Source of the DNA: Streptomyces pinistramenti | GTDB taxonomy: Bacteria; Actinomycetota; Actinomycetes; Streptomycetales; Streptomycetaceae | DNA: 64,000 nucleotides | NCBI RefSeq assembly: GCF_020564935.1 | Contig: NZ_JAJCXB010000007.1 | Span: 124,001-188,000, forward strand | Direction of reading: 5' to 3' | In this document: in pieces, positions 26,352 to 35,562 of the stretch | How the letters are laid out: every line of letters starts with the position of its first letter | Numbering within the stretch: the first letter of the stretch is position 1 | Notes under the pieces: generated by a model | Databases searched by the model: none | What the model saw: only the letters and a program-made list of their open reading frames with translations | What the model was told of the DNA's origin: nothing | Position numbers and translations under genes: made by a program

Positions 26352-27479
26352 ATGCGCCTGGGTACTGCGGCGGCTGCGGCCGCCACCACCGTGATCGGCG
26401 CCGGGGCGGCCGCGGTGGCGGTCGGCCGGTACGCCGGCGACGCCATCCTGAAGCCGTCCCCCGACCACCCCTTCCCGGGCGACTCCCGCCTCACGGTGCA
26501 CTCCGTCACCGACGAGCTGATCACCCTCACCCGCAGCCTGGCGTCCCTGCGGCCCGGCACCTACGGCCTCACCGGCAGCGGCTGCCACGCCGTCGTCGGC
26601 CCCGTCGTGCACCACACCCCGCACCCCGCGGACACCGTCGTACGCCGCCTGGAGCGGGTCACCCACGGGACGCTCGCCCCGGGCATCCGGATGCGGCTGA
26701 CCCCGCAGGTGTACATCGGCAACCCGCGCGACGCGCTCGGCCTGGAATGCGCCGACGTCGACATCCCCGGCGAACTCGGCGCCCTTCCGGCCTGGTTCGT
26801 CCCCGGCGCCCGCGAGACCTGGGTCATCACCGCGCACGGCCTGGGCACCACCCGCGAGCACCCGATGGTCGTCCTGCCGTTCCTGCGGCGCCACCAGCTC
26901 CCGGTCCTCGACCTCGCCCACCGCAACGACGTCGGCGCCCCGCAGACCGCCGACCGTGTGCACCACCTCGGGGACACCGAGTGGCGCGACCTGGACGCGG
27001 CGATCCGCTACGCGATCCGCTACGGCGCCCGCGACGTGGTCCTGCACGGCTGGTCCACCGGCGCCACGATGGCGCTGCGGGCCGCCGTCAACTCCGCGCT
27101 GCGCGGCCGTATCCGCGGCCTCGTCCTGGACTCGCCGGTCCTCGACCGCCGCGCGACCGTCCGCGCGCTGGCCGCCGCCCGCCGCGTGCCACGCGCCCTG
27201 CTGCCCCTGGCCGTCCGCGCCGCCGAAGGCCACACGGGACTGCCCGTCGACCGTCTCGCGGACGCGGTCGACCCCGCGGCGCTGACCGTCCCCACCCTGC
27301 TCTTCCACGGCCCGGACGACACGCTCGCGCCCTGGACCTTCTCCCGCGCCTTCGCCGCCCGCCGCCCGGAGCTGATCACCTTTCACCCCGTGCCGCACGC
27401 CCCGCACGCCGCGATGTGGAACGCCGACCCGGCGCGCTACGAAGAGGTGCTGCGCCGCTTCCTCACCCCGCTGATGTGA
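26352..27479 (+). CDS. Alpha/beta hydrolase with N-terminal membrane or signal segment
   Basis: 375 residues, ATG at 26352. A hydrophobic N-terminus (about residues 5-25, Ala-rich) could be a signal or anchor. The hydrolase domain starts near residue 150 (WVITAHGLGTTREHP, the HG oxyanion element). The nucleophile elbow is HGWSTGA with Ser about 235, followed by LVLDSPVLD. The acid is likely in FHGPDDTLAP and the His in PHAPHAAMW. About 120 residues between anchor and hydrolase domain have no recognised fold. Probably an esterase or peptidase of unknown substrate. Confidence 0.82.
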   Translation: MRLGTAAAAAATTVIGAGAAAVAVGRYAGDAILKPSPDHPFPGDSRLTVHSVTDELITLTRSLASLRPGTYGLTGSGCHAVVGPVVHHTPHPADTVVRRLERVTHGTLAPGIRMRLTPQVYIGNPRDALGLECADVDIPGELGALPAWFVPGARETWVITAHGLGTTREHPMVVLPFLRRHQLPVLDLAHRNDVGAPQTADRVHHLGDTEWRDLDAAIRYAIRYGARDVVLHGWSTGATMALRAAVNSALRGRIRGLVLDSPVLDRRATVRALAAARRVPRALLPLAVRAAEGHTGLPVDRLADAVDPAALTVPTLLFHGPDDTLAPWTFSRAFAARRPELITFHPVPHAPHAAMWNADPARYEEVLRRFLTPLM

Positions 27480-27649
27480 CCCGCGGCGGGCTCGCGCCGG
27501 CCGTCCCGGCGCCGCCGTCCGGTGACACGGGGGCGTACAGGGGGACAACTCGCCACAACCGTGATGGGTCGCCGAGGTGCCGCGAGGTGCGCAGGCCGTA
27601 ACCCGTCACCCGATTGGGTTTTCGGGCCGTCAGCGGCAAGACTGCTCCT

Positions 27650-29071
27650 GTGACGTCCCGTACTCCGCGCGACTCCCGGCTCCGACTCGTCCCCCGACAA
27701 CCGATTGCCGCCGCCCGCCGGGCGGTGAGCACCCGGGCCGCCCGGCCGGCCCCGCGCCCGCCCGAGGGCACCCCGCCGCCCGCGGAACTGGCGCGGCAGG
27801 CGCGCGCCGCGCTGTCCGGCGCGGCCCGCCTGGCCCGCTGGGCCGACGGCGCGGACGCCGGGCTGCGGGCCGGCCGGGACGGCGCGCTGCCGGCCGCCGC
27901 GGTGGAACGCGCGGCCGGGGCGCTGGGGCTGCCCGCCGCGCAGGTGCGCGCCGACTGGGACCGCGCACGGCTCGCCGGGCTCATCGAACTGCACGGCGGC
28001 CTCGCCCGCGCCGGCTGGCGGCTGCGCGCCTGGGACCGTGACGACACCGCGGCGCTGCGCGGCTGGGTCGCCCTCTTCGACGCCTGGTCGCTGGCCCGCC
28101 CCGCTCCGGAGGGCGCGGGGCCGACGATCGTCGCCGAAGTGGTCGAAGCGGTGCCGCAGTTGCTGTCCCTGCTGCATCTGTCGGCGGGGCCGGTACGGCT
28201 GCCGATGCTGCTGGACATGCTCGACCAGCGGGTCGCCGAACTGCGCACCGAGCGCTGCGAGGTGCCGTACGGGCCGCGGCAGGACGACCCGGACGCCGAA
28301 GGGCCGGTGGACGACGCCGCGCGGGCGTCACTGGCCGGCCTGCTGGACTGGGCGCTGGCCTCCCTCACCACCGTCGGGGCACTGGTGCCGCCGCAGGGCG
28401 TGGAGGCGGTCGACGGCGGCCGCGAGGCGCAACTGACGCCGCTGGGCAACTGGTCGGTGTGGGTCAAGCTGGAGCAGATCTGCGTCGCCGCCCAGAGCCC
28501 GGCGGGGAACATCGAGCAGACCGCGGCGGCGATGCTGCGCGGCTGCGCCCGGCTCACCCCGGGACCGGCCCGCGCCGAGTACCGCGCCTGGCTCGCCGCC
28601 CGCTCCGTCGGCGCCGCGGTCGAGGAACTCCTCGTCGTGGCCCGCGGCGAGGACGCGCTGCTGCGCGGGCTGGCCTTCGAGGCGCTGCGCGCGGTCGGCG
28701 CCCCCGCCGAGCCCGCCGTACGCGCGGCCGCCGACGAGCCGGCCCTGCGGCCGTACGCCCTGCTGTGGCTGGTCGAGCACGAGGGCGGCGACCCGGAGAC
28801 CGCGCCGGACGTGCTCACGCGCGAGGAGTCGACCTGGCTGTGGGTGGACACCGCCGCGGCCGTCGCCGACCACGGCGAGAGTCAACTGCTCATCCGGCAC
28901 CTCGACTCGGCGGTCCAGGGCTCCGTCCCGCGCCTCCTGGAAGAGGTACGGGCGGTCGGTCACCCGCGCACCGTGCAGGTCCTGGTGGCACTGGCCGCGG
29001 CGCACCCCGACCCGGCGCTGGCCAAGGCCGTGCGCCGGGCGGCCTTCCAGGTGCACACCGGCGGGGTGTGA
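27650..29071 (+). CDS. Conserved Streptomyces protein of unknown function, mostly helical
   Basis: 473 residues from a GTG at 27650; a TTG at 27614 in the same frame is possible. I do not recognise a family. The sequence is Ala/Leu/Arg-rich and reads as repeated amphipathic helices. Residues 80-115 (ALGLPAAQVRADWDRARLAGL) resemble a winged-helix or degenerate HTH. The last 170 residues look like short HEAT-like helical pairs. There is no signal peptide, membrane segment or catalytic motif. It stands alone between a hydrolase and a convergent VOC gene, and codon use is like its neighbours. A scaffold or binding protein is the most that can be suggested. Confidence 0.7.
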   Translation: MTSRTPRDSRLRLVPRQPIAAARRAVSTRAARPAPRPPEGTPPPAELARQARAALSGAARLARWADGADAGLRAGRDGALPAAAVERAAGALGLPAAQVRADWDRARLAGLIELHGGLARAGWRLRAWDRDDTAALRGWVALFDAWSLARPAPEGAGPTIVAEVVEAVPQLLSLLHLSAGPVRLPMLLDMLDQRVAELRTERCEVPYGPRQDDPDAEGPVDDAARASLAGLLDWALASLTTVGALVPPQGVEAVDGGREAQLTPLGNWSVWVKLEQICVAAQSPAGNIEQTAAAMLRGCARLTPGPARAEYRAWLAARSVGAAVEELLVVARGEDALLRGLAFEALRAVGAPAEPAVRAAADEPALRPYALLWLVEHEGGDPETAPDVLTREESTWLWVDTAAAVADHGESQLLIRHLDSAVQGSVPRLLEEVRAVGHPRTVQVLVALAAAHPDPALAKAVRRAAFQVHTGGV

Positions 29072-29125
29072 GACCCGGGCCGGCGTGCGCGTCCCGGGAG
29101 GGCGGGCGGCACCGGCCCGTCCTCG

Positions 29126-29539
29126 TCAGGACGCGGCACCGGGGACGTACGTCCCGAAGCTCCAGATGTTGCCCTCGGCGTCCCGGGCCAGGTAGTCCCG
29201 CGAGCCGTACTCCTGGTCCGTGGGAGGTATCAGGATCTCCGCCCCGGCCGCCGCGGCCCGTGCGCAGTGCGCGTCGGTGTCCCCGACGACGACGTAGACG
29301 GCGGTCGGCCCGGCGCCCGTCATCGCCGTGTCGAAGGCACCGCCGCGGCCCTTCGAGCCGAGCATCACCCGGCCGTTGCCGTGGGACAGTTCGGCGTGCA
29401 GCACCGTGCCGTCCTCGCTCTCGTACAGTGCTTCCTTCTTGAAGCCGAAGGCGCGGGTGAGCTGCCGGATCGCCGCGTGGGCGTCGCGGTAGAGCAGGGC
29501 GGGATAGAGGCTGGGTGCGGTCGCCGGGTCGAGGGTCAT
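29126..29539 (-). CDS. VOC-family protein, PhnB/glyoxalase-like
   Basis: 137 residues, ATG at 29539. A single vicinal-oxygen-chelate domain: LYPALLYRDAHAAIRQLTRAFGF, HAELSHGNGRVMLGS, VYVVVGDTDAHCARAAAAGAEIL and the closing RDAEGNIWSFGTY. The E/H pattern resembles the YdcX/PhnB-like group whose members bind metals or antibiotics; the chemistry is unknown. It is convergent with the 473-residue gene upstream, and its promoter region is shared with the ABC-F gene on the other side. Confidence 0.82.
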   Translation of the reverse strand: MTLDPATAPSLYPALLYRDAHAAIRQLTRAFGFKKEALYESEDGTVLHAELSHGNGRVMLGSKGRGGAFDTAMTGAGPTAVYVVVGDTDAHCARAAAAGAEILIPPTDQEYGSRDYLARDAEGNIWSFGTYVPGAAS

Positions 29540-29860
29540 GGCATCCGCCTTTCCGGGAACGCGGTGTTCCCTTGCGTCCGTGGGCCCGCGCGGCCGCGCG
29601 CCCGGACCTCCGTGAGATCTGCATCACAGTCTCGCAGTCGGCACTGACAATGCATCCGCGGTACCCGTGCACGCCATGCCGCCTGTGGGCCCCGCGTGCG
29701 GGCCGCCGGGCCGCCGGTGCGGGCTCCGCGGCCGGGAAAAGTGGTTGCGCGGCACCGTTAGACTGCCTGTATGGCAGTTCTCCTTTGGGTTCATTAGACG
29801 GCGTAGACCGCTCTCGGACCGTCCGTCCATTCCGCCGTCTTCCTGCCCTGGAGTTTTTCC
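29540..29860 (+). promoter_or_regulatory. Leader region of the ABC-F gene with possible 8-residue peptide MAVLLWVH
   Basis: Within this 321-bp gap, a -10-like TAGACT (29759-29764) is followed exactly seven bases later by an ATG at 29771. A short frame runs 29771-29797 and encodes MAVLLWVH then TAG. There is no Shine-Dalgarno, so a leaderless start is implied. A small repeat CTGCC-TGTAT-GGCAG (29763-29777) overlaps the peptide start. The 63 bases after it lead to TGGAG and the GTG of the ABC-F gene. A ribosome-sensing attenuator is possible but unproven. The part before 29730 shows nothing else. Confidence 0.35.
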
Positions 29861-31456
<1,596 letters not shown>

Positions 31457-31459
<3 letters not shown>

Positions 31460-31783
31460 TCAACCCCGTATGGATCATTCGGCCGACGGGTGATCCATCA
31501 TCTGAGTGAGAACGGCTCGTACACCGGCGAGCCTGCGACACGAGGCCGGGCCCACCGGGGCCCGGCTTTCGCATGTCCGGCCGCATACCCTCTGACCTGG
31601 CGCTTTTCGCACATCGCGGCACGGAGTGCGGGCCGGAGGGGCGGCGGGAGCGGTGCCCGTCCAATTCGTCCGGGTACGGACGGTTGGCAAGGTGGTGTCA
31701 TCGACCTTGCTGAATGGGTGGCCAGGAAGCCGGGGAGGGGTGATCATGAGAGTCCAGAGCGCACTTCCCACGAGGAGGCACGG
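31457..31783 (+). promoter_or_regulatory. Intergenic region before gbn with clustered GATC sites
   Basis: Three GATC words occur within 40 bp (TGATCA at 31457, GGATCA at 31472, TGATCC at 31491) and another at 31741 (TGATCA), 43 bp before the gbn start. The second and third form the inverted repeat ATGGATCA/TGATCCAT (31470-31477, 31491-31498). Gbn is reported to prefer BGATCV, and all four fit. Autoregulation is therefore likely. The stretch also contains the terminator at 31545-31569. Confidence 0.5.
31545..31569 (+). terminator. Terminator after the ABC-F gene
   Basis: GCCGGGCCC (31545-31553) pairs with GGGCCCGGC (31558-31566) around a 4-nt loop and is followed by TTT, giving a compact intrinsic terminator between the ABC-F gene and gbn. 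Confidence 0.75.
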
Positions 31784-32005
31784 GTGGCCGAGACTCTGAA
31801 GAAGGGCAGCCGGGTAACCGGCGCCGCGCGCGAGAAGCTCGCGGCAGACCTGAAGAAGAAGTACGACTCCGGAGCGAGCATCCGGGCGCTGGCCGAAGAG
31901 ACCGGCCGCTCCTATGGATTCGTGCACCGGATGCTCAGTGAATCCGGTGTGTCCCTGCGCGGTCGGGGCGGAGCAACGAGGGGCAAGAAGGCCACCTCGG
32001 CCTGA
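31784..32005 (+). CDS. gbn: GATC-binding nucleoid-associated protein Gbn (SCO1839-like)
   Basis: 73 residues from a GTG at 31784 with GAGGAGG upstream. The protein is one helix-turn-helix: the helix KLAADLKKKYDSG, then ASIRALAEETGRSYGFVHRML as turn and recognition helix, and a basic tail RGRGGATRGKK suited to DNA backbone contacts. Size, sequence and position beside an ABC-F gene and an enoyl-CoA hydratase match, from memory, S. coelicolor Gbn, an actinobacterial nucleoid protein that affects the timing of development. GATC sites upstream suggest self-control. Confidence 0.9.
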   Translation: MAETLKKGSRVTGAAREKLAADLKKKYDSGASIRALAEETGRSYGFVHRMLSESGVSLRGRGGATRGKKATSA

Positions 32006-32037
32006 CGACCGCGACTCCGGGTATTGCACGGTGTCCC

Positions 32038-32063
32038 CCCGGCCGGTCGAGCAGTCGGCCGGG
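32038..32063 (+). terminator. Terminator after gbn
   Basis: CCCGGCCG (32038-32045) and CGGCCGGG (32056-32063) form an 8-bp stem with a 10-nt loop, 33 bp past the gbn stop codon. Confidence 0.6.
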
Positions 32064-32121
32064 AGGTTACCGTTCAGTCACTTACGCACGCTGGTGCGAC
32101 TGGCTGACTCGGAGGCGTCTG

Positions 32122-32901
32122 ATGACTCTGCTCGACAAAGACGGTGTGCGGCTCACCGTGGACGGCGAGATCGCCACGGTGACCCTCGCCCACGCGGCGA
32201 AGCGCAATGCCCAGTCGCCGGCCATGTGGCGGGCGCTGGCCGAAGCGGGTTCGCTGCTGCCGGGCACGGTGCGGATCGCGGTACTGCGCGGTGAGGGCAA
32301 GTCCTTCTCCGCGGGCCTCGACCGGCGGGCATTCACACCGGAAGGCTTCGACGGCGAGCCGTCGTTCCTCGACATGGCGCGCGGCTCGGACAGTGAGCTG
32401 GACGCCACCATCGCCGCGTACCAGGACGCGTTCACCTGGTGGCGGCGCACCGACCTGGTGTCCATCGCCGCGGTGCAGGGCCATGCCATCGGTGCGGGCT
32501 TCCAGCTCGCCCTTGCTTGTGATCTGCGGGTGTGCGCGCAGGACGTGCAGTTCGCGATGCGTGAGACCAGCCTGGGCCTGGTGCCCGATCTGACGGGTAC
32601 GCACCCGTTGGTCGGACTCGTGGGCTATGCGCGTGCGTTGGAGATCTGTGCCACCGGGCGGTTCGTGCATGCCGATGAGGCCGGGCGGATCGGCCTGGCC
32701 AACCTGGTCGTGCCCGGCGACGAGTTGGATGCCGCGGTGTCCGACCTGGCCTCGGCCCTGATCGCGGCGCCGCGCGACGCGGTCATCGAGACCAAGGCGC
32801 TGCTGGCCGGCGCCGTCGGCCGCAGCTTCGATGAACAGCGCACCGCCGAGCGGGCCGCCCAGGGCCGTCGGCTGCGCGATCTCGCCGGCGTCGGCGAGTA
32901 A
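32122..32901 (+). CDS. Enoyl-CoA hydratase/isomerase family protein
   Basis: 259 residues, ATG at 32122 with GGAGG six bases upstream. Crotonase fold: VTLAHAAKRNAQSPAMW, LRGEGKSFSAGLDRRAF (first oxyanion loop), VQGHAIGAGFQLALACDLRV (second oxyanion loop) and RETSLGLVPDLTGTHPLVGLVGYARALEI. One of the two hydratase glutamates is seen (E in RETSLGL); the other position has Gly/Ala character, so isomerase or another crotonase chemistry is possible. From memory its place next to gbn is conserved in Streptomyces. Confidence 0.85.
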   Translation: MTLLDKDGVRLTVDGEIATVTLAHAAKRNAQSPAMWRALAEAGSLLPGTVRIAVLRGEGKSFSAGLDRRAFTPEGFDGEPSFLDMARGSDSELDATIAAYQDAFTWWRRTDLVSIAAVQGHAIGAGFQLALACDLRVCAQDVQFAMRETSLGLVPDLTGTHPLVGLVGYARALEICATGRFVHADEAGRIGLANLVVPGDELDAAVSDLASALIAAPRDAVIETKALLAGAVGRSFDEQRTAERAAQGRRLRDLAGVGE

Positions 32902-32917
32902 CCGCCTGCGGTCCGCG

Positions 32918-32954
32918 GACCGGCCCCGGCCCACCACGGTGGCCGGGGCCGGTC
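32918..32954 (+). terminator. Terminator after the enoyl-CoA hydratase gene
   Basis: A perfect 14-bp inverted repeat pairs 32918-32931 with 32941-32954 around a 9-nt loop. It starts 16 bp past the stop codon. Confidence 0.8.
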
Positions 32955-33097
32955 GCCGTTCACGGCCGTGAACGGCGCGGGCGGCAGCCGGATGCGGCAC
33001 CCGGCTGCCGCATCCCCGAGGCGGGCCCGGGGGAGCGCACCTACTGTGGGCGCCGGAGCGGCAGGCCGTTCCTCGCCTCGGAAAGGGACGATCGGAG

Positions 33098-33589
33098 ATG
33101 ACCGACAGCGAGCAGTGGAACCGGTCCGGAGCCTCCGGTGGGGCGTCGGGCGGAGCGACGGCGTCCGGTGGTGCGCGCGGTGGTGTTGACCCCGCGTCCC
33201 GTGGGCGTACGACCATCGCCGACGGCGTCGTGGAGAAGATCGCCGGTCTCGCGGCCCGCGACGTGGCCGGTGTGCACGCGATGGGCAGCGGTTTCGCGCG
33301 CACTCTCGGCGCGGTACGCGACCGGGTGCCGGGCGGCGGCAGGTCGGGCACCGTGACCCGCGGCGTGAAGGCCGAGGTCGGTGAGGTGCAGACCGCACTC
33401 GACCTGGAAATCGTGGTGGAGTACGGCGTCTCCATCGCCGACGTGGCCCGCGCGGTCCGGGAGGAAGTGATCTCCGCCGTCGAGCGGATGACCGGTCTTG
33501 AGGTCGTCGAGGTCAACATCGCGGTGAGCGATGTGAAGCTGCCCGACGAGGAGGACGAGGAAGCGGAAGCGGAATCCAGGCTCCAGTAG
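33098..33589 (+). CDS. Asp23/Gls24-family envelope stress protein
   Basis: 163 residues, ATG at 33098. After a 35-residue Gly/Ser/Ala-rich start comes the Asp23 domain: GRTTIADGVVEKIAGLAARDVAGVHAMG, LDLEIVVEYGVSIADVARAVREEVISAVERMTGLEVVEVNIAV and an acidic C-terminus (DEEDEEAEAES). In Firmicutes, Asp23 is held under the membrane by AmaP and responds to cell-wall stress. Here it is the first gene of a five-gene run that ends in an AmaP-like protein. Confidence 0.88.
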   Translation: MTDSEQWNRSGASGGASGGATASGGARGGVDPASRGRTTIADGVVEKIAGLAARDVAGVHAMGSGFARTLGAVRDRVPGGGRSGTVTRGVKAEVGEVQTALDLEIVVEYGVSIADVARAVREEVISAVERMTGLEVVEVNIAVSDVKLPDEEDEEAEAESRLQ

Positions 33590-33658
33590 CCGGCCCCTGC
33601 GGCAGCAGGTCCCGGCGGCCGTCGGACGCGGCCGGAGCGGCTAGTGAAGGAGCGCACG

Positions 33659-33856
33659 ATGAGTATGGCCGTGGTCGGTCTTCTGGCCGGTATGGCGCTG
33701 GGTTTCGCCGGGTACTTCGGCGGTTTCGGGGCCTTTGTCCTGGTGGCGGCCCTGGGCGCCATCGGTTTCGTGGCCGGCCGGTTCCTGGACGGGGACCTGG
33801 AGGCCGGCGATTTCTTCCGTACGCGGTCCGGCGGCCGCGACGAGCGGCGGCGGTGA
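33659..33856 (+). CDS. Small membrane protein of the Gls24 cluster (DUF2273-like)
   Basis: 65 residues from the ATG at 33659, six bases after GAAGGAG; an in-frame GTG at 33644 overlaps that site and is rejected. Two close hydrophobic segments (MAVVGLLAGMALGFAGYFG and FVLVAALGAIGFVAGRFL) form a helical hairpin, and the tail is charged (RSGGRDERRR). Comparable small hairpin proteins sit in Asp23/AmaP operons of Firmicutes and may help fix the Asp23 layer to the membrane. Confidence 0.8.
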   Translation: MSMAVVGLLAGMALGFAGYFGGFGAFVLVAALGAIGFVAGRFLDGDLEAGDFFRTRSGGRDERRR

Positions 33857-33862
33857 GCCCGG

Positions 33863-34255
33863 GTGGCGACGCTGTCCATGGCGGCCGCCGTCGCCGAGGT
33901 GCCGGCCGGGGAGCGGGGCGCGACGCGGGTCGCCGACCGGGTGGTGGCGAAGATCGCCGCCCAGGCGGCCCGCGAGGCGCTGCGCACCGCGGCGCCGGAC
34001 ACCCGCACCGACGCCCACGCGTCGGTGACCATCCGCAGGCGGGACGACCGGCAGAGCCTCGGTGAGGCGCATGTGCGGGTGGCCGTGGAGCTGGGCTACC
34101 CGTCCGACATCGGTGCGCAGTGCGGCACGGTGCGGTACCAAGTCGCCGAGCGGGTAAGGGCGTTGGCGGGCATGGAGGTGCCCGATGTGGCGGTGGAGGT
34201 GGAGCGCCTGCACTCACCGCTGGAGGAGTCGGCGGGCCGGGAACGGGTGCGATGA
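33863..34255 (+). CDS. Second Asp23/Gls24-family protein
   Basis: 130 residues from a GTG at 33863, 6 bp after the preceding gene. Shortened Asp23 domain: GATRVADRVVAKIAAQAAREAL, HVRVAVELGYPSDIGAQCGTVRYQVAERVRALAGMEVPDVAVEVERL. It lacks the acidic C-terminus of the first paralogue. Its stop overlaps the next gene's ATG by 4 nt (ATGA). Two unlike Asp23 proteins in one operon suggest a mixed assembly at the membrane. Confidence 0.82.
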   Translation: MATLSMAAAVAEVPAGERGATRVADRVVAKIAAQAAREALRTAAPDTRTDAHASVTIRRRDDRQSLGEAHVRVAVELGYPSDIGAQCGTVRYQVAERVRALAGMEVPDVAVEVERLHSPLEESAGRERVR

Positions 34256-34896
34256 GCGACGACGAGCCCACCCGGAGACTGCCGGTCATCGAGAAAGAAG
34301 CGGCCCCCGCCGGCCCGCCACGGCCGGACGCCGCACAGCGGGCCCAGGCGTACGGCAGGGCGGGCCGCTTCTGGTCGTCCCGCAGGGTTCCGGCGGCGAT
34401 CGTCGCGCTGGTCCTGCTGGCCGCCGCCGGGCTGCTGCTCTACGACGTGGCGGCGGTGCGGGCCGGCCGCCCGGCGATGGCCTGGCGCAAACGGCTCGCC
34501 GGTGAACTGGCCACCCGGCACCTGGACAACGCCTGGGTGCTCGGCGCCGCGGCGGCCGCCGTGCTGATCGGCTTCTGGCTGATCCTGCTGGCGCTCACGC
34601 CGGGGCTGCGCGGGCTGCTGCCGATGCGCCGCACGGCCCCGGACGTCCGGGCCGGGCTCGACCGGTCGGCCGCCGCCCTGGTGCTGCGCGACCGTGCCAT
34701 GGAGGTGCCCGGCGTCCAGTCCGTGCAGCTGTCGGTGCGCCGCCGTAAGACGAGGGCCAGGGCGGTCTCGCACTTCAGGGAGCTGGACGAGGTGCGTACG
34801 GATCTCCGCGCGGCGCTCGGTGAAGGGCTGCAACAGCTGGGACTGGCGCGGCGGATGGGTCTTTCCGTCCGGGTCCGGCGTCCGAAGAAGGGGTGA
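34252..34896 (+). CDS. DUF6286-type membrane protein of the Gls24 cluster
   Basis: 214 residues, ATG at 34252, overlapping the upstream stop by 4 nt. Two membrane helices are visible (AAIVALVLLAAAGLLLYDVAAV about residues 47-68, and WVLGAAAAAVLIGFWLILLAL about 97-117), followed by a soluble domain: DRSAAALVLRDRAMEVPGVQSVQLSVRRRKTRARAVSHF. That C-terminal part has the shape of an Asp23/AmaP-type alpha-beta unit, so the protein may be a membrane anchor. The name DUF6286 is from memory. Confidence 0.75.
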   Translation: MSDDEPTRRLPVIEKEAAPAGPPRPDAAQRAQAYGRAGRFWSSRRVPAAIVALVLLAAAGLLLYDVAAVRAGRPAMAWRKRLAGELATRHLDNAWVLGAAAAAVLIGFWLILLALTPGLRGLLPMRRTAPDVRAGLDRSAAALVLRDRAMEVPGVQSVQLSVRRRKTRARAVSHFRELDEVRTDLRAALGEGLQQLGLARRMGLSVRVRRPKKG

Positions 34897-34903
34897 GCGT
34901 GCG

Positions 34904-35509
34904 ATGCGCAAGGTCCGCAGAACCGTCAACCGGGTGTTGCTGGGGCTGATCGGCGCGGTGCTGCTGGGCACCGGCGGTGTGGTGCTGCTCGCCGGTCTCG
35001 GCCTCGCGTCGGCGTGGCACTTCTCGCTGCCCGGCGGTTGGCCGTGGACCCGCCCCGACGACGTCCTGCTGTCCGATGAGCACCGCACCCGGTGGGTGGA
35101 CCGCGGCTGGTGGTGGCCCGCGGTCATCGCCGTCCTCGCGGTCGTCGTCCTGCTGCTCCTGTGGTGGCTCCTGGGCCAGCTGCGCCGCCGTCGGCTGGGC
35201 CAGATCCTGGTCGACAGCGGGGACGGCGAAGGGGCGACGCTGCGCGGCCGGGCGCTGGAGGGGGTGCTGGCCGCCGAGACGGAGGCGCTGGACGGGGTGG
35301 AGCGGGCCGGGGTGCGGCTGACCGGACGCCGCACCCGGCCGCAGGTGCGGGCCGTCCTGGCGCTGGCCCCGCACGCCGACCCCGGCACCGTCCTGCTGCG
35401 GTTCTCGGACGGGGCGGTGGCCCGTGCGCGCGGCTCGGCCGGGCTGGAGCGGCTGCCCGCCGAGGTGCGGCTGCGCGCGGTGCGGCACCGCGCCGAACGG
35501 GTCAGCTGA
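34904..35509 (+). CDS. amaP: AmaP-like membrane anchor of Asp23
   Basis: 201 residues, ATG at 34904. TM1 is VLLGLIGAVLLGTGGVVLLAGLGLA, then a Trp-rich extracellular loop (SLPGGWPWTRPDD, WVDRGWWWP), then TM2 AVIAVLAVVVLLLLWWLLGQL. A cytoplasmic alpha-beta domain follows, with GRALEGVLAAETEALDGVERAGVRL. This layout is that of AmaP, which recruits Asp23 to the membrane in Firmicutes. Last gene of the cluster, followed by a terminator. Confidence 0.75.
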   Translation: MRKVRRTVNRVLLGLIGAVLLGTGGVVLLAGLGLASAWHFSLPGGWPWTRPDDVLLSDEHRTRWVDRGWWWPAVIAVLAVVVLLLLWWLLGQLRRRRLGQILVDSGDGEGATLRGRALEGVLAAETEALDGVERAGVRLTGRRTRPQVRAVLALAPHADPGTVLLRFSDGAVARARGSAGLERLPAEVRLRAVRHRAERVS

Positions 35510-35529
35510 CGCGGCGCCGTACGGGACCT

Positions 35530-35555
35530 GCGGCGCACGCCGGTACGTGCGCCGC
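35530..35555. terminator. Terminator between the Gls24 cluster and the SDR gene
   Basis: GCGGCGCACG (35530-35539) and CGTGCGCCGC (35546-35555) form a perfect 10-bp stem with a 6-nt loop between two convergent genes, and can serve both. Confidence 0.7.
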
Positions 35556-35562
35556 CCGGCCG

